A stretch of 64,000 bases of DNA from Psychrilyobacter piezotolerans. GTDB taxonomy: Bacteria > Fusobacteriota > Fusobacteriia > Fusobacteriales > Fusobacteriaceae. Positions 16,180 to 23,998 of the stretch are shown here, piece after piece. The stretch covers positions 23,504 through 87,503 of the forward strand of contig NZ_QUAJ01000015.1 of NCBI RefSeq assembly GCF_003391055.1, written 5' to 3'. Every line of letters starts with the position of its first letter. Within the stretch, counting starts at the first letter, position 1. Both the position numbers and the translations under genes were made by a program. Under the pieces are notes generated by a model. It saw only the letters and a list, made by a program, of their open reading frames with translations. It did no database searches and had not been told where the DNA came from.

Positions 16180-17223
16180 ATGGAAAAAGTAATCGTCGGA
16201 TTAAGCGGGGGAGTGGACTCCTCAGTAACGTCATATATTTTGAAAGAAGAGGGGTATGAGGTAACAGCAGTAACTCTGCAGGTGGATAAAAACTCCCAGG
16301 GAGAGATAGGAGAAGCTAAAAAAGTGGCCGATACATTAGGAATAAAACACATAGTTTTAGATGTGTCGGAAGATTTTGAAAAGATAGTAGTTAAGAATTT
16401 TTTAGAGGGATATAGCAGCGGCACAACCCCTTCCCCCTGTGTAGTATGCGATGAGAGGATAAAGATGAAGAGTCTGATAGACTATGCAGACTCGGTGGGA
16501 GCAAAATATATAGCCACAGGACATTACTGTAATTTGGAATATTCTCCAGAAATGGATAAATATCTCCTGAAGAATGCAGCAGATATACGTAAAGACCAGA
16601 CCTATATGCTGTATAGATTGGATGAGAGCACCCTCAAAAGGATGAAATTTCCCCTGTATAACTTTACTAAAACAGAGGTCAGGGAGATGGCCAAAAAAAT
16701 AGGATTGGTAACTCATAATAAGAAAGACAGCCAGGGGATATGTTTTGCCCCAGAGGGGTATAAAAAATACCTGCAGGAGAAATTAAAAGATAAGATAGAA
16801 AAGGGCAACTTTGTAGACGAAGATGGAAACATAATGGGAACTCATGATGGATACCAGCTCTATACCATCGGGCAGAGAAGGGGTTTAAATTTAAAAAAAC
16901 CCAGACCCTATTTTATACTGGATATAAGACCTTCTAAAAACGAGATCCTTTTGGGAGACTACGATAAACTTTTTATGAAGGAGGTCGAGCTGATAGATTA
17001 TAAGTTTGTGGTTGAGATAGATAAATTGTTGGAGGTAGAACTCATGGGGAGACCAAGATTCTCCAGTCATGGATCCATGGGAAAGTTAAAAAGAATATCC
17101 GAACCTGGAAGGGAAGACAGGATATATTTTGAATATGAAGAGAAAAATCCGCAGAATGCCAAGGGGCAGCATATGGTCCTGTATTACGGTAAATACCTGG
17201 TAGGGGGAGGAGTGATAGGGTGA
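16180..17223 (+). CDS. mnmA: tRNA-specific 2-thiouridylase
   Basis: The 347-aa enzyme makes 2-thiouridine at the wobble position of Lys, Glu and Gln tRNAs, using ATP and a persulfide sulfur relay. The PP-loop VIVGLSGGVDSSV is at the N-terminus. The first catalytic Cys is in TPSPCVVCDERIKM and the second in KDSQGICFAPEG; both are present. GQRRGLNL and DYDKLFMKEV belong to the central and C-terminal tRNA-binding domains. The ATG at 16180 has an AAGGAG site upstream; the TTG at 16156 is less likely. The stop codon overlaps the next gene's GTG start. Confidence 0.95.
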   Translation: MEKVIVGLSGGVDSSVTSYILKEEGYEVTAVTLQVDKNSQGEIGEAKKVADTLGIKHIVLDVSEDFEKIVVKNFLEGYSSGTTPSPCVVCDERIKMKSLIDYADSVGAKYIATGHYCNLEYSPEMDKYLLKNAADIRKDQTYMLYRLDESTLKRMKFPLYNFTKTEVREMAKKIGLVTHNKKDSQGICFAPEGYKKYLQEKLKDKIEKGNFVDEDGNIMGTHDGYQLYTIGQRRGLNLKKPRPYFILDIRPSKNEILLGDYDKLFMKEVELIDYKFVVEIDKLLEVELMGRPRFSSHGSMGKLKRISEPGREDRIYFEYEEKNPQNAKGQHMVLYYGKYLVGGGVIG

Positions 17224-17678
17224 AAAAAATACTTGTGATATTGATGGTTTTAACCTTTATAGGCTGCAGTAAAGTTGATGAAAGAACTGAAAGGTTGGTT
17301 TTTACCGGGCAAATAATTCAGGTTACCATAGACAGTATAGGGGAGTTGGAATTAGGGGACAGTTCGGAAATAACTTTTAAATTATGGGGATATGACCTAT
17401 ATGCGGCCGATGTCAGCGGGACTCTGTTGAATGAATATACATATAACCTCTCTAAATTACCGGTGACCTATGGGGTCGACTATCAAAAAGAATGGGATGA
17501 GAAAATAAAACCTGCTGGAAGCGGTAAATACGGATACTATATAACTTTAGAGATGAAAAGCCCAGACGGAAAAGAATATAAGGTAGATTATGAGGCTACC
17601 GACAAAGATTATTTTGGAACCAGAAAAACCAGGATTGAGGAATTGTCGGGAAAGATCTATATAAAGGAAGTAAAATAA
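17220..17678 (+). CDS. Lipoprotein of unknown function
   Basis: The 152-aa product starts with GTG inside the end of mnmA (4-bp overlap) and has a lipoprotein signal, MKKILVILMVLTFIGC, giving a lipidated Cys at residue 16. The mature part is beta-rich and soluble with no cysteines. I do not recognise the family. The overlap implies translational coupling to mnmA, but no functional link is obvious. The likely location is the inner or outer membrane, facing the periplasm. Confidence 0.7.
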   Translation: MKKILVILMVLTFIGCSKVDERTERLVFTGQIIQVTIDSIGELELGDSSEITFKLWGYDLYAADVSGTLLNEYTYNLSKLPVTYGVDYQKEWDEKIKPAGSGKYGYYITLEMKSPDGKEYKVDYEATDKDYFGTRKTRIEELSGKIYIKEVK

Positions 17679-17755
17679 AATATTATTTTAATATCCTAAT
17701 TTTATAGGGTATACTGAAAATAGTTATATCATTTAATAAGTGATTAGGAGGAAAG

Positions 17756-18319
17756 ATGGATAAAAGCATTAGAATTACTTTTAGACAAATAATGTTTATT
17801 TTAATAGTAATATTTGGTTTTATATTTTTTGAAATAACTAATAAAAATACTTCACATTCATTAAATGTCTTTTCAAGTAGAACTCATTCAAAAGGTGATA
17901 TATTAGCAGATAGAATGTCTAAAATTGTAATTTTAACAAAAGTAGGAGCAACAGCTCAAAAAGAATTAGCTAATGAAATAAAAAAATCTGGGAGTTATAA
18001 TTTTTCGTATAATATACTAAAAATAGATGAAGCAATAAGAGAACTTAATGAATTAAAAGTATTTGATGAATTATTACATTACAAAGGTTTAACTTTATCT
18101 TATTTAAAAGAAATTAATAAATTATTAGAACTCGGAGAAGAAAAATTCAAAGATTATAATAGTGTAACAGTATCTAAATTTAATAATCAAGCAAAAATAG
18201 TTGAAAAATTGTATGAATTAGATAGAGAAGAACTATTAAAAATTCTCCATAAAAATAATATTGAATATTATGTAAAATCTGATGGTGGAATTAGATTTAC
18301 ATGGAAAGAATTGAAATAA
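17756..18319 (+). CDS. Orphan membrane-anchored protein, very AT-rich gene
   Basis: The 187-aa protein has one N-terminal membrane segment (IMFILIVIFGFIFFEI, about residues 12-27) followed by a mostly helical soluble domain. The central part (ELANEIKKSGSYNFSYNIL and onward) looks like packed amphipathic helices. No named family is recognised. Its codons are more AT-biased than those of its neighbours, which fits acquisition by transfer or weak selection. AGGAGG lies 6 bp before the ATG, so it is probably expressed. It sits between a lipoprotein gene and a ferredoxin gene, with spacers that argue against an operon. Confidence 0.55.
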   Translation: MDKSIRITFRQIMFILIVIFGFIFFEITNKNTSHSLNVFSSRTHSKGDILADRMSKIVILTKVGATAQKELANEIKKSGSYNFSYNILKIDEAIRELNELKVFDELLHYKGLTLSYLKEINKLLELGEEKFKDYNSVTVSKFNNQAKIVEKLYELDREELLKILHKNNIEYYVKSDGGIRFTWKELK

Positions 18320-18371
18320 AATTTATACAAAAGATATCAAAATTAATAATAAGTAATCAGGAGGAGATAAG

Positions 18372-18548
18372 ATGTCGCATAGAATAAAAAAAGATGAGTG
18401 TATTTCATGTGGAGCATGTGAAGATATATGCCCGGTAACTTGTATTTCAGAGGTAGAAGACGGCAAAAGATTGATAGATGAAGATGCGTGTATCGACTGT
18501 GGAGCATGTGCAGGAGTGTGCCCGGTAGCTTGTATAGATCAAGTATAA
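18372..18548 (+). CDS. 2[4Fe-4S] ferredoxin
   Basis: The 58-aa clostridial-type ferredoxin is a low-potential electron carrier. Two cluster motifs are visible: C10-x2-C13-x2-C16-x3-C20-P and C40-x2-C43-x2-C46-x3-C50-P. Each is followed by an extra cysteine (C24 and C54), so there are ten Cys in total, two more than needed. The two halves are near repeats (CGACEDICPVTCI and CGACAGVCPVACI). AGGAGA precedes the ATG at 18372. A strong terminator follows at once, so it is a monocistronic gene. It could supply electrons to fermentative oxidoreductases or an Rnf-type complex. Confidence 0.92.
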   Translation: MSHRIKKDECISCGACEDICPVTCISEVEDGKRLIDEDACIDCGACAGVCPVACIDQV

Positions 18549-18556
18549 GTTTATTG

Positions 18557-18598
18557 GAGGATTAAAATATTCGGTGAATATTTTAATCCTCTTTTTTT
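18557..18598 (+). terminator. Strong terminator after the ferredoxin gene
   Basis: A perfect 16-bp stem (18557-18572 with 18576-18591) with a GGT loop is followed by a T-run. Confidence 0.95.
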
Positions 18599-18654
18599 AT
18601 AGATGAATAAACTAAAAAAAAATGATATAATAGTAAAAAACCACAGGGGGAATC

Positions 18655-19614
18655 ATGGATATAAAGAAATACGCTCAGGAAATATTTGATGTTGAAATAG
18701 AGGAATTGAAAAAAGTAAGGGATAAGATAGGAAAAGAAATAGAGAGAACAGCCAGGCTGATCATGGAGTGCAGGGGAAAGGTTGTTGTTACAGGAATCGG
18801 AAAATCCGGGATAGTAGGAAAAAAAATAGCCGCTACCCTGGCTTCTACAGGAACATTGACAGTATTTATGAACTCAGCTGAAGGTCTTCATGGAGACCTT
18901 GGGATGGTACACAGAGAAGATGTGGTAATAGCTATCTCAAACTCAGGAAACAGTGATGAAGTGGTATCGATAATCCCATCAATAAAAAAAATAGGTGCAA
19001 AATTAATAGCCATGACTGGAAACAAAAATTCGAAATTAGGAATGGAAGCCAATGAAATACTGGATATAGGTGTTGAAAGGGAAGCCTGTCCTATGAATAT
19101 AGCTCCTACCTGCTCTACTACAGCTACTATGGTTATGGGAGATGCTTTAGCATCGGTACTTATTAAACTCAGAAACTTCAAACCGGAAAACTTTGCTGTA
19201 TATCATCCGGGAGGCAGCCTGGGGAGAAGACTGCTCATGAAGGTAAAAGATGTAATGCATAGCGGATCCGACCTTGCAGTTGTAGGAAAAAATACCGGTA
19301 TAGATGAGATATTGGTGACTATGACAAAGAAAAAATTAGGAGCTGTCTGTGTATTGGAAGACGGGATGATGACAGGAATAATAACAGAGGGAGATATCAG
19401 AAGGGCATTGGGAAATAAAGAGGAATTTTTCACCTATAAAGCTAAAGATATCATGATCTCTAAATTTACCTATATTCAAGCTGAAAAGATGGCCGTAGAT
19501 GCATTGGAACTAATGGAAAACAGGGATAGCCAGATTTCGGTTTTACCTGTGTTAGAGGGGCAGAAATTAATAGGTATGGTAAGGATCCATGATTTATTAA
19601 ATAGTGTTAATTAA
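18655..19614 (+). CDS. kdsD: Arabinose-5-phosphate isomerase (KpsF/GutQ family)
   Basis: The 319-aa enzyme converts ribulose 5-phosphate to arabinose 5-phosphate, the first step toward Kdo for lipopolysaccharide. The SIS domain (residues 30-180) shows VTGIGKSGIVGKKIAATLASTG and the SNSGNSDEV phosphosugar loop. NIAPTCSTTATMVMGDALA is the family-specific helix, with the conserved HPGGSLGRRLL at its end. Two CBS domains follow (about 205-319). Its presence implies an outer membrane with Kdo-containing LPS. AGGGGGA precedes the ATG at 18655. Confidence 0.93.
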   Translation: MDIKKYAQEIFDVEIEELKKVRDKIGKEIERTARLIMECRGKVVVTGIGKSGIVGKKIAATLASTGTLTVFMNSAEGLHGDLGMVHREDVVIAISNSGNSDEVVSIIPSIKKIGAKLIAMTGNKNSKLGMEANEILDIGVEREACPMNIAPTCSTTATMVMGDALASVLIKLRNFKPENFAVYHPGGSLGRRLLMKVKDVMHSGSDLAVVGKNTGIDEILVTMTKKKLGAVCVLEDGMMTGIITEGDIRRALGNKEEFFTYKAKDIMISKFTYIQAEKMAVDALELMENRDSQISVLPVLEGQKLIGMVRIHDLLNSVN

Positions 19615-19616
19615 TC

Positions 19617-19645
19617 TTGACAAGTTTACTATGATAATATATAAT
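19617..19645 (+). promoter_or_regulatory. Consensus sigma-70 promoter for the UGA-containing DUF1858-type gene
   Basis: TTGACA (19617-19622) and TATAAT (19640-19645) are separated by 17 bp, a perfect consensus. It lies 45 bp upstream of the ATG at 19691 and just after the kdsD stop codon, so the small gene should be strongly transcribed on its own. Confidence 0.88.
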
Positions 19646-19690
19646 TCATATATTAAGAGAATATAATATTGATTTATGGGAGGAGTTAAA

Positions 19691-19891
19691 ATGGTAAATA
19701 AAGATATGAATATATTAGAAGCTGTACAACAGTATCCAGTAATAGTTCAAGTGTTCCAAAGATACGGACTTGGGTGAGTAGGTTGTATGGTAGCCTCAGG
19801 TGAGAGCTTAGGAGAAGGAATCGCGTCACACGGATTAAATGCTGATGTTGTAATCGAAGAGATGAATAAATTAATCGAAGAAACTAAGTAA
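19691..19891 (+). CDS. DUF1858-type redox protein with in-frame UGA (probable selenoprotein)
   Basis: The reading frame encodes 66 aa if TGA at 19775-19777 is read as selenocysteine (residue 29). The family (hybrid-cluster-protein-associated redox disulfide domain, DUF1858) has the core Y-G-[ML]-G-C-x-G-C. Here it reads YGLG-U-VGC, so the UGA stands exactly at the first Cys of the CxxC pair. Before it, NILEAVQQYPVIVQVFQRYG, and after it, ASGESLGEGIASHGLNADVV, both match the family over its full length. A hairpin (AGCCTC / GAG-a-GCT with an AGGU loop) starts 14 nt after the UGA, as bacterial SECIS elements do. GGAGG at 19679-19683 and a consensus promoter support expression. Selenocysteine machinery is not in the window. 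Confidence 0.82.
19792..19808 (+). promoter_or_regulatory. Putative bacterial SECIS hairpin
   Basis: AGC-CTC (19792-19797) pairs with GAG-a-GCT (19802-19808), leaving one bulged A and a 4-nt AGGU loop. The spacing from the UGA (14 nt) and the GU in the apical loop resemble the E. coli fdhF SECIS element. The stem is short, so this is a candidate. Confidence 0.6.
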
Positions 19892-19912
19892 TTTTATTAA
19901 GTTATTTATATA

Positions 19913-19947
19913 GAAAAGACCTCTGAAATTTCAGAGGTCTTTTTTAT
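19913..19947. terminator. Bidirectional terminator between the DUF1858-type gene and the TauE gene
   Basis: A perfect 30-bp palindrome (19914-19943, AAAAGACCTCTGAAA and its complement) has T-rich flanks on both sides. Confidence 0.92.
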
Positions 19948-19965
19948 ATATATACTCTAATTTTA

Positions 19966-20703
19966 TCAGATAATCATATTGCCGGCCATGACCAAGGACA
20001 TAACGATAAAGATAGGCTTTATAAATTTAGCTCCATTTTTTACAGCCATTTTACTACCTAGTTTAGAACCTAAGATCATAAATACTGTAGAGATAAGCCC
20101 GTACCTAAGATCCACTTGTCCATGGTATAAAAAAGTAAGGAGAGCAGCAAAACCAGTGGTTAAATTTAACACCTTGGTATTGGCAGTGGCAGCTGTGAAA
20201 TCAAATTTAAAAATTTTGACTAAACCAAACATAAAAAATGTTCCCGTACCGGGGCCAAAGAAGCCGTCGTAAAATCCCAAAATAGAAGTTAAAATCTTAC
20301 CTAAAAATTTATTTTTAGGAGTAAACCCGTCAAAGGAATTTATCATCCCTACTTTTTTAGAAATAATAGTGTAGATGGCTACTCCAAAAATCATAAAAGG
20401 GATCAGCACCTTTAAGATATCAGGGGTAATAAATTGCAGGGCACTTACACCAATAACTGCTCCTATAAATGCAAAGGGAATCATAAGCTTGAGTAATTTA
20501 AAATTTAATTTATTACTCTTAAAAAATTCGTGGCTGCTGACCAGTGTTCCGGCAGAGGCAGCCAGCTTATTTGTACCTAGAGCAAGATGGGGTGGAAGGC
20601 CGACTAAAAGCAGTGTAGGGGTACTGATTAGTCCTCCTCCTCCAGCGATAGAGTCGATAAATCCGGCTATAAACATTCCTAATCCGATCAATAAAATTTC
20701 CAT
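19966..20703 (-). CDS. TauE/SafE (TSUP) family permease
   Basis: The 245-aa inner-membrane protein has about seven to eight hydrophobic segments. The N-terminal GFIDSIAGGGGLISTPTLL and the central GFYDGFFGPGTGTFFMFGL are the paired glycine-rich signatures of the sulfite/organosulfonate exporter family. The two motifs are an internal duplication typical of this fold. The transported anion cannot be deduced; sulfite, sulfonates and organic acids are known for relatives. An AGGA site lies just before the ATG. It is monocistronic. Confidence 0.88.
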   Translation of the reverse strand: MEILLIGLGMFIAGFIDSIAGGGGLISTPTLLLVGLPPHLALGTNKLAASAGTLVSSHEFFKSNKLNFKLLKLMIPFAFIGAVIGVSALQFITPDILKVLIPFMIFGVAIYTIISKKVGMINSFDGFTPKNKFLGKILTSILGFYDGFFGPGTGTFFMFGLVKIFKFDFTAATANTKVLNLTTGFAALLTFLYHGQVDLRYGLISTVFMILGSKLGSKMAVKNGAKFIKPIFIVMSLVMAGNMII

Positions 20704-21195
20704 AGTTCCTCCATAATTTTTAATATAATTAATATTCTATAGGATTCTATCAAAATAATCAATGGCTGATATTTTCAGAAAGGGTATTTTTATCAGAACA
20801 TTCTATTATTAAATTTGCTCAATGCCGAAATGACGCACTTTTTGTCTATAAATATGGTATAATATTTTCCTGTTTTCTGGACTAAAGTTCGTAGTTTTTC
20901 TTATGATATTGTTAAAAAAATAACTTAATAAAAAATAATAGAAAAATAATTTCAATATACGTAAATAAATTGTGAAAAAAGTTGATAATAGATTGATAAA
21001 AAATGATCAATTGTTGATTTAAGTGAAATTTAAGTGTATATAATTAAAGTACTATATTTATATATATATGTTCTGAATTTAATCTTTTTATTTTGAAAAA
21101 GTTAGAAAAGATCTAAAAAAGAATATCTGTATTTTCAGAGGTTGTTAAAATGAAAAAAATGGAAACGGGAAAATAAAAAAAATAGGGAGTGATTT
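20704..21195. other. AT-rich intergenic region upstream of brnQ
   Basis: This 492-bp region between divergent genes holds no credible gene. It contains repeated TTGAT/GATCAA motifs at about 20980-21020 and a TTAGA-n5-TCTAA inverted repeat near 21101-21115. A leader peptide was looked for, but MKKMETGK at 21150-21176 has no branched-chain codons, so attenuation of brnQ is not supported. An AGGGAG site serves the ATG at 21196. Confidence 0.4.
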
Positions 21196-22521
21196 ATGAA
21201 AAACAAAGATGTATTTATATTTGGTTTGGCGATATTTGCCATGTTTTTTGGAGCAGGAAATTTAATTTTTCCCCCGGAAATAGGAATGGTATCTGGAAAA
21301 GAGTGGTTAAAAGCGGCTATGGGATTTTTTACAACAGGGATATGTCTGCCTGTCTGTGGTTTATTAGCTTTTAGTCAGGTTGGAGATATAGATAATTTTG
21401 CAGTAAAAGTATCGGAGAAATTTAATAAAGTGTATTTTATGCTTTTAATTACAGCTATAGGACCAATGCTTGGAATTCCAAGGACTGGAGCTACAGTTTA
21501 TGAGATGGGAATAGTTCCTAATTTTGGGAATATAAACTCATTGCTGGTATCATCTCTATATTTTCTGGTTGTGCTTATGTTGGTAATAAAACCTACTAAA
21601 TTAATAAATATAATAGGTAAATATTTAACGCCGATAATTTTGGCAATATTAGCGGTTATAATAATAAAGGGAGTTTTATTTAAAATAGGAGTAGCAGGGG
21701 AAAAAACCATAGAAGAAAGTGCGTTTTCTTATGGCTTTTTAGGCGGGTATCAGACTATGGATGCCATAAGTTCAGTTCTTTTGGGAACTATAATTATCAA
21801 AGGTCTCAAGGAAAGCGGGTATGTTGATAAAAAAGTTCAAAGATCTATGATTATGAAATCAGGATTGGTAGCAGGCTTAGGCATGGCTTTAGTATATGGA
21901 GGATTGTTATATCTGGGATCTATGGTAAATGGAGATGGAAACACATTAAGCAGATCTGCTTTGACTATGCATCTTGCAGTCTCTACTCTGGGTAAATTCG
22001 GAACGGTGGCTTTGGGACTCTGTGTGACGGTTGCATGTTTGACAACTTCCATAGCCTTGGTTGCTATAACATCTGATTTTTTTTCGGAGCAATTAAATGT
22101 GTCTTACAAAATTACAGCTATAGTTATTTGTGTGGTATCGGCAATACTGGCAGCCACAGGGGTTGGTTTTATAGTGAAGATAGCTATCCCTATCCTTACG
22201 TTACTTTATCCTGTGACGATAGTATTGATAACTTTAAATATTTTTAAAGTGAAAGAAAAATTAATTTTTAAAGGCAGTGTATATACAACGTTATTTTTTA
22301 GTATCCTTGAAGTAATAAATAAATATACTGTTTCCCCTGAAATTGAAAATATCTTTAATCGTATACCATTTGGAGAAAATGGGTTTGCCTGGCTGATCCC
22401 AGCAGTACTCATAACTGTTTTTACAAAACTAACTATAGAGTTCTCTCCTAAATTGGAAATGAAAAAAATAAAAAAATTCTCATTAAATATCAAGAAGGTT
22501 TTAACCTCTATAATAAAATAA
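21196..22521 (+). CDS. brnQ: Branched-chain amino acid transporter
   Basis: The 441-aa LIVCS-family symporter takes up leucine, isoleucine and valine with Na+ or H+. The N-terminus FGLAIFAMFFGAGNLIFPPEIG is the family signature. About twelve hydrophobic segments follow; AIGPMLGIPRTGATVYEMG and the helix-breaking YGFLGGYQTMDAISS are typical conserved loops. The length is as expected. The gene has its own upstream region and a terminator downstream, so it is probably a single-gene unit. Confidence 0.92.
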   Translation: MKNKDVFIFGLAIFAMFFGAGNLIFPPEIGMVSGKEWLKAAMGFFTTGICLPVCGLLAFSQVGDIDNFAVKVSEKFNKVYFMLLITAIGPMLGIPRTGATVYEMGIVPNFGNINSLLVSSLYFLVVLMLVIKPTKLINIIGKYLTPIILAILAVIIIKGVLFKIGVAGEKTIEESAFSYGFLGGYQTMDAISSVLLGTIIIKGLKESGYVDKKVQRSMIMKSGLVAGLGMALVYGGLLYLGSMVNGDGNTLSRSALTMHLAVSTLGKFGTVALGLCVTVACLTTSIALVAITSDFFSEQLNVSYKITAIVICVVSAILAATGVGFIVKIAIPILTLLYPVTIVLITLNIFKVKEKLIFKGSVYTTLFFSILEVINKYTVSPEIENIFNRIPFGENGFAWLIPAVLITVFTKLTIEFSPKLEMKKIKKFSLNIKKVLTSIIK

Positions 22522-22571
22522 ACTTTAGATAATAGAAAAAATAAAAAATTAAATTTTAAAAATGTTAACAC

Positions 22572-22602
22572 AAAAACCTTTGAATTTTCAGGGGTTTTTC
22601 TT
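22572..22602 (+). terminator. Terminator after brnQ
   Basis: AAACCTTTGAA pairs with TTCAGGGGTTT with two G-U pairs and a TT loop, then a T-rich tail. Confidence 0.7.
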
Positions 22603-22801
22603 TATATATTTTAGAAGACCCTGGGAGGATAATTCAATAGACGTTAAATATACGTTAAATATACACTCGGTATATATTAAATATATATACTGGATTAACA
22701 TAGTTATAAATTTGAATATAAGGGGAACATAATTATATTGAATGATTCTAGAAGATGTTCTATAATGGTTTGATATGTTAAATTATTAGAGGGGGATTAA
22801 G

Positions 22802-23698
22802 GTGGAACATAAGGGGTATGGACTTGCATTTTTAGCAGGGGTAACGTGGGGAACTCTTGGGATTATCTCACATTATTTAGGAGAAACAGGGGTTGGACCA
22901 TTTGAAATAGCTTTTTTGAGGCTATTATTTGCTTTTTTATCGATGTTTGTATTTTATTTAGTTACAGACAGAAAAAAGCTGAAAGTAGGAAGAGAAGGGT
23001 TGAAACATTCTATGTTAATAGGGGTAATAACCCAGGGTACCATGAGTTTGGCAATATATAAATGTATATCTATGACATCTACCACAGTTGGGGTAATGAT
23101 GGTGTGTTTAGGACCGCTTTTTACAGCGATATTGTCGAGAATATTTTTTAATGAAAAACTTACTCTCTTCAAGGGGTTAGCCCTGAGTCTGGCATTTTAC
23201 GGGGCATTTCTTGTGGTGGCTGGAGGAGACGTATCTGCTCTGCAGGCTAACGGGATTGGTCTTTTGATAGGTTTGATATCGGCACTGGCATACGGATTTT
23301 TCCCTATACTGACTAAGAGAATACCTGAAAAATGCAATCTCACAGGGATCCTTATGTATAGTTTTTTAGTGGGAGCTGTATACGTATTTTCCATGCTGGA
23401 TATGGAAATATTATTGGGAGCACTCAGTTTAAAAATGGTAGGGATATCTGTGATATTGGGAATAGTTCCCACGGTTTTATCCTGTACTTTTTATTCTTTT
23501 GCGTTGAAATTTACTACACCTACAAAGGCTGGAATAATGAGTCTGGTGGAACTTCCAACTGCTGCCATTATAGGGCACTTTTTCCTGGGGGAGTATCTGT
23601 TTGTTGTGAATGTGATAGGAATTATCATATTACTCACAGGAACAGTGGTATCAAAGGTAGAGCTGCCGGAGAAAAAAACAGCTGTTTTAGCTGAATAA
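22802..23698 (+). CDS. EamA/DMT-superfamily permease
   Basis: The 298-aa inner-membrane protein has ten hydrophobic segments arranged as two EamA repeats. The first begins LAFLAGVTWGTLGIISHYLG, with FEIAFLRLLFAF as the conserved FxxxxxR motif; the second begins IGLISALAYGFFPILTKR. The C-terminal half contains TTPTKAGIMSLVELPTAAIIGHFFLGE. Relatives export amino acids or metabolites; the substrate here is unknown. The start is GTG at 22802, with AGAGGGGGA upstream. It is transcribed alone, ahead of the tyrS leader. Confidence 0.85.
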   Translation: MEHKGYGLAFLAGVTWGTLGIISHYLGETGVGPFEIAFLRLLFAFLSMFVFYLVTDRKKLKVGREGLKHSMLIGVITQGTMSLAIYKCISMTSTTVGVMMVCLGPLFTAILSRIFFNEKLTLFKGLALSLAFYGAFLVVAGGDVSALQANGIGLLIGLISALAYGFFPILTKRIPEKCNLTGILMYSFLVGAVYVFSMLDMEILLGALSLKMVGISVILGIVPTVLSCTFYSFALKFTTPTKAGIMSLVELPTAAIIGHFFLGEYLFVVNVIGIIILLTGTVVSKVELPEKKTAVLAE

Positions 23699-23744
23699 CT
23701 TATATTTTTATTCACTTTAAAAATATAAAATTTAACTTAACTGC

Positions 23745-23773
23745 TTTAAAAAAAAAACTTATTATGTTATAAT
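23745..23773 (+). promoter_or_regulatory. Candidate promoter of the tyrS leader
   Basis: A perfect TATAAT (23768-23773) lies 35 bp upstream of the leader ATG. The -35 region 17 bp upstream is a weak TTTAAA. The -10 match and position make it the likely start of the leader transcript. Confidence 0.55.
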
Positions 23774-23808
23774 CAAGTAAATATAGACTAAGAAATTAGG
23801 AGAAAGAT

Positions 23809-23850
23809 ATGAAATTTGAAGACAACCAAACTTATTATTACTATTATTAA
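23809..23850 (+). CDS. Tyrosine-rich leader peptide of tyrS
   Basis: The 13-aa frame reads MKFEDNQTYYYYY and ends in TAA. Five consecutive tyrosine codons (four TAT, one TAC) immediately precede the stop. TTAGGAGAAAG upstream provides a good ribosome binding site at normal spacing. The leader lies 148 bp upstream of tyrosyl-tRNA synthetase and directly ahead of a set of mutually exclusive RNA hairpins ending in a rho-independent terminator. This is the classic arrangement of a ribosome-mediated attenuator: slow decoding of the Tyr run when charged tRNA-Tyr is scarce would be sensed in cis. Confidence 0.85.
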   Translation: MKFEDNQTYYYYY

Positions 23851-23854
23851 TTGA

Positions 23855-23959
23855 GGGACTGTGTAGAGATATTACAGCCCATTTTATAGTATACTAATAG
23901 GGGTTGTATCTGAATTAAACTTTTTAAAGCTTGCAGATATAATCTGTGAGCTTTTTTTT
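23855..23959 (+). promoter_or_regulatory. Transcription attenuator of tyrS (alternative hairpins plus terminator)
   Basis: Segment 1 (GGGACTGT, 23855-23862) pairs with segment 2 (ACAGCCC, 23874-23880). Segment 2 extended (23873-23880) can instead pair with segment 3 (GGGTTGTA, 23901-23908). Segment 3 (TTGTATCTG, 23904-23912) can pair over 9 bp with CAGATATAA (23934-23942), which blocks the terminator. The terminator stem is 23928-23938 with 23942-23952, 11 bp including two G-U pairs, followed by a T-run. A ribosome stalled on the Tyr codons leaves segment 1 free, so 1:2 and then the antiterminator form. A ribosome at the stop codon covers segment 1, favouring 2:3 and termination. The logic is inference from base pairing. 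Confidence 0.8.
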
Positions 23960-23998
23960 ATAAAAAATAAAAATTATGTATATAAAAGGAGATCAATT

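Noticed and set aside
21150..21176. Leader peptide for brnQ
   Set aside because: The short frame MKKMETGK has no Leu, Ile or Val codons and no attenuator hairpin follows.
23855..23959. T-box riboswitch upstream of tyrS
   Set aside because: No T-box consensus (AGGGTGG...GCG) and no stem I specifier loop is seen; the leader peptide with a Tyr run explains the region better.
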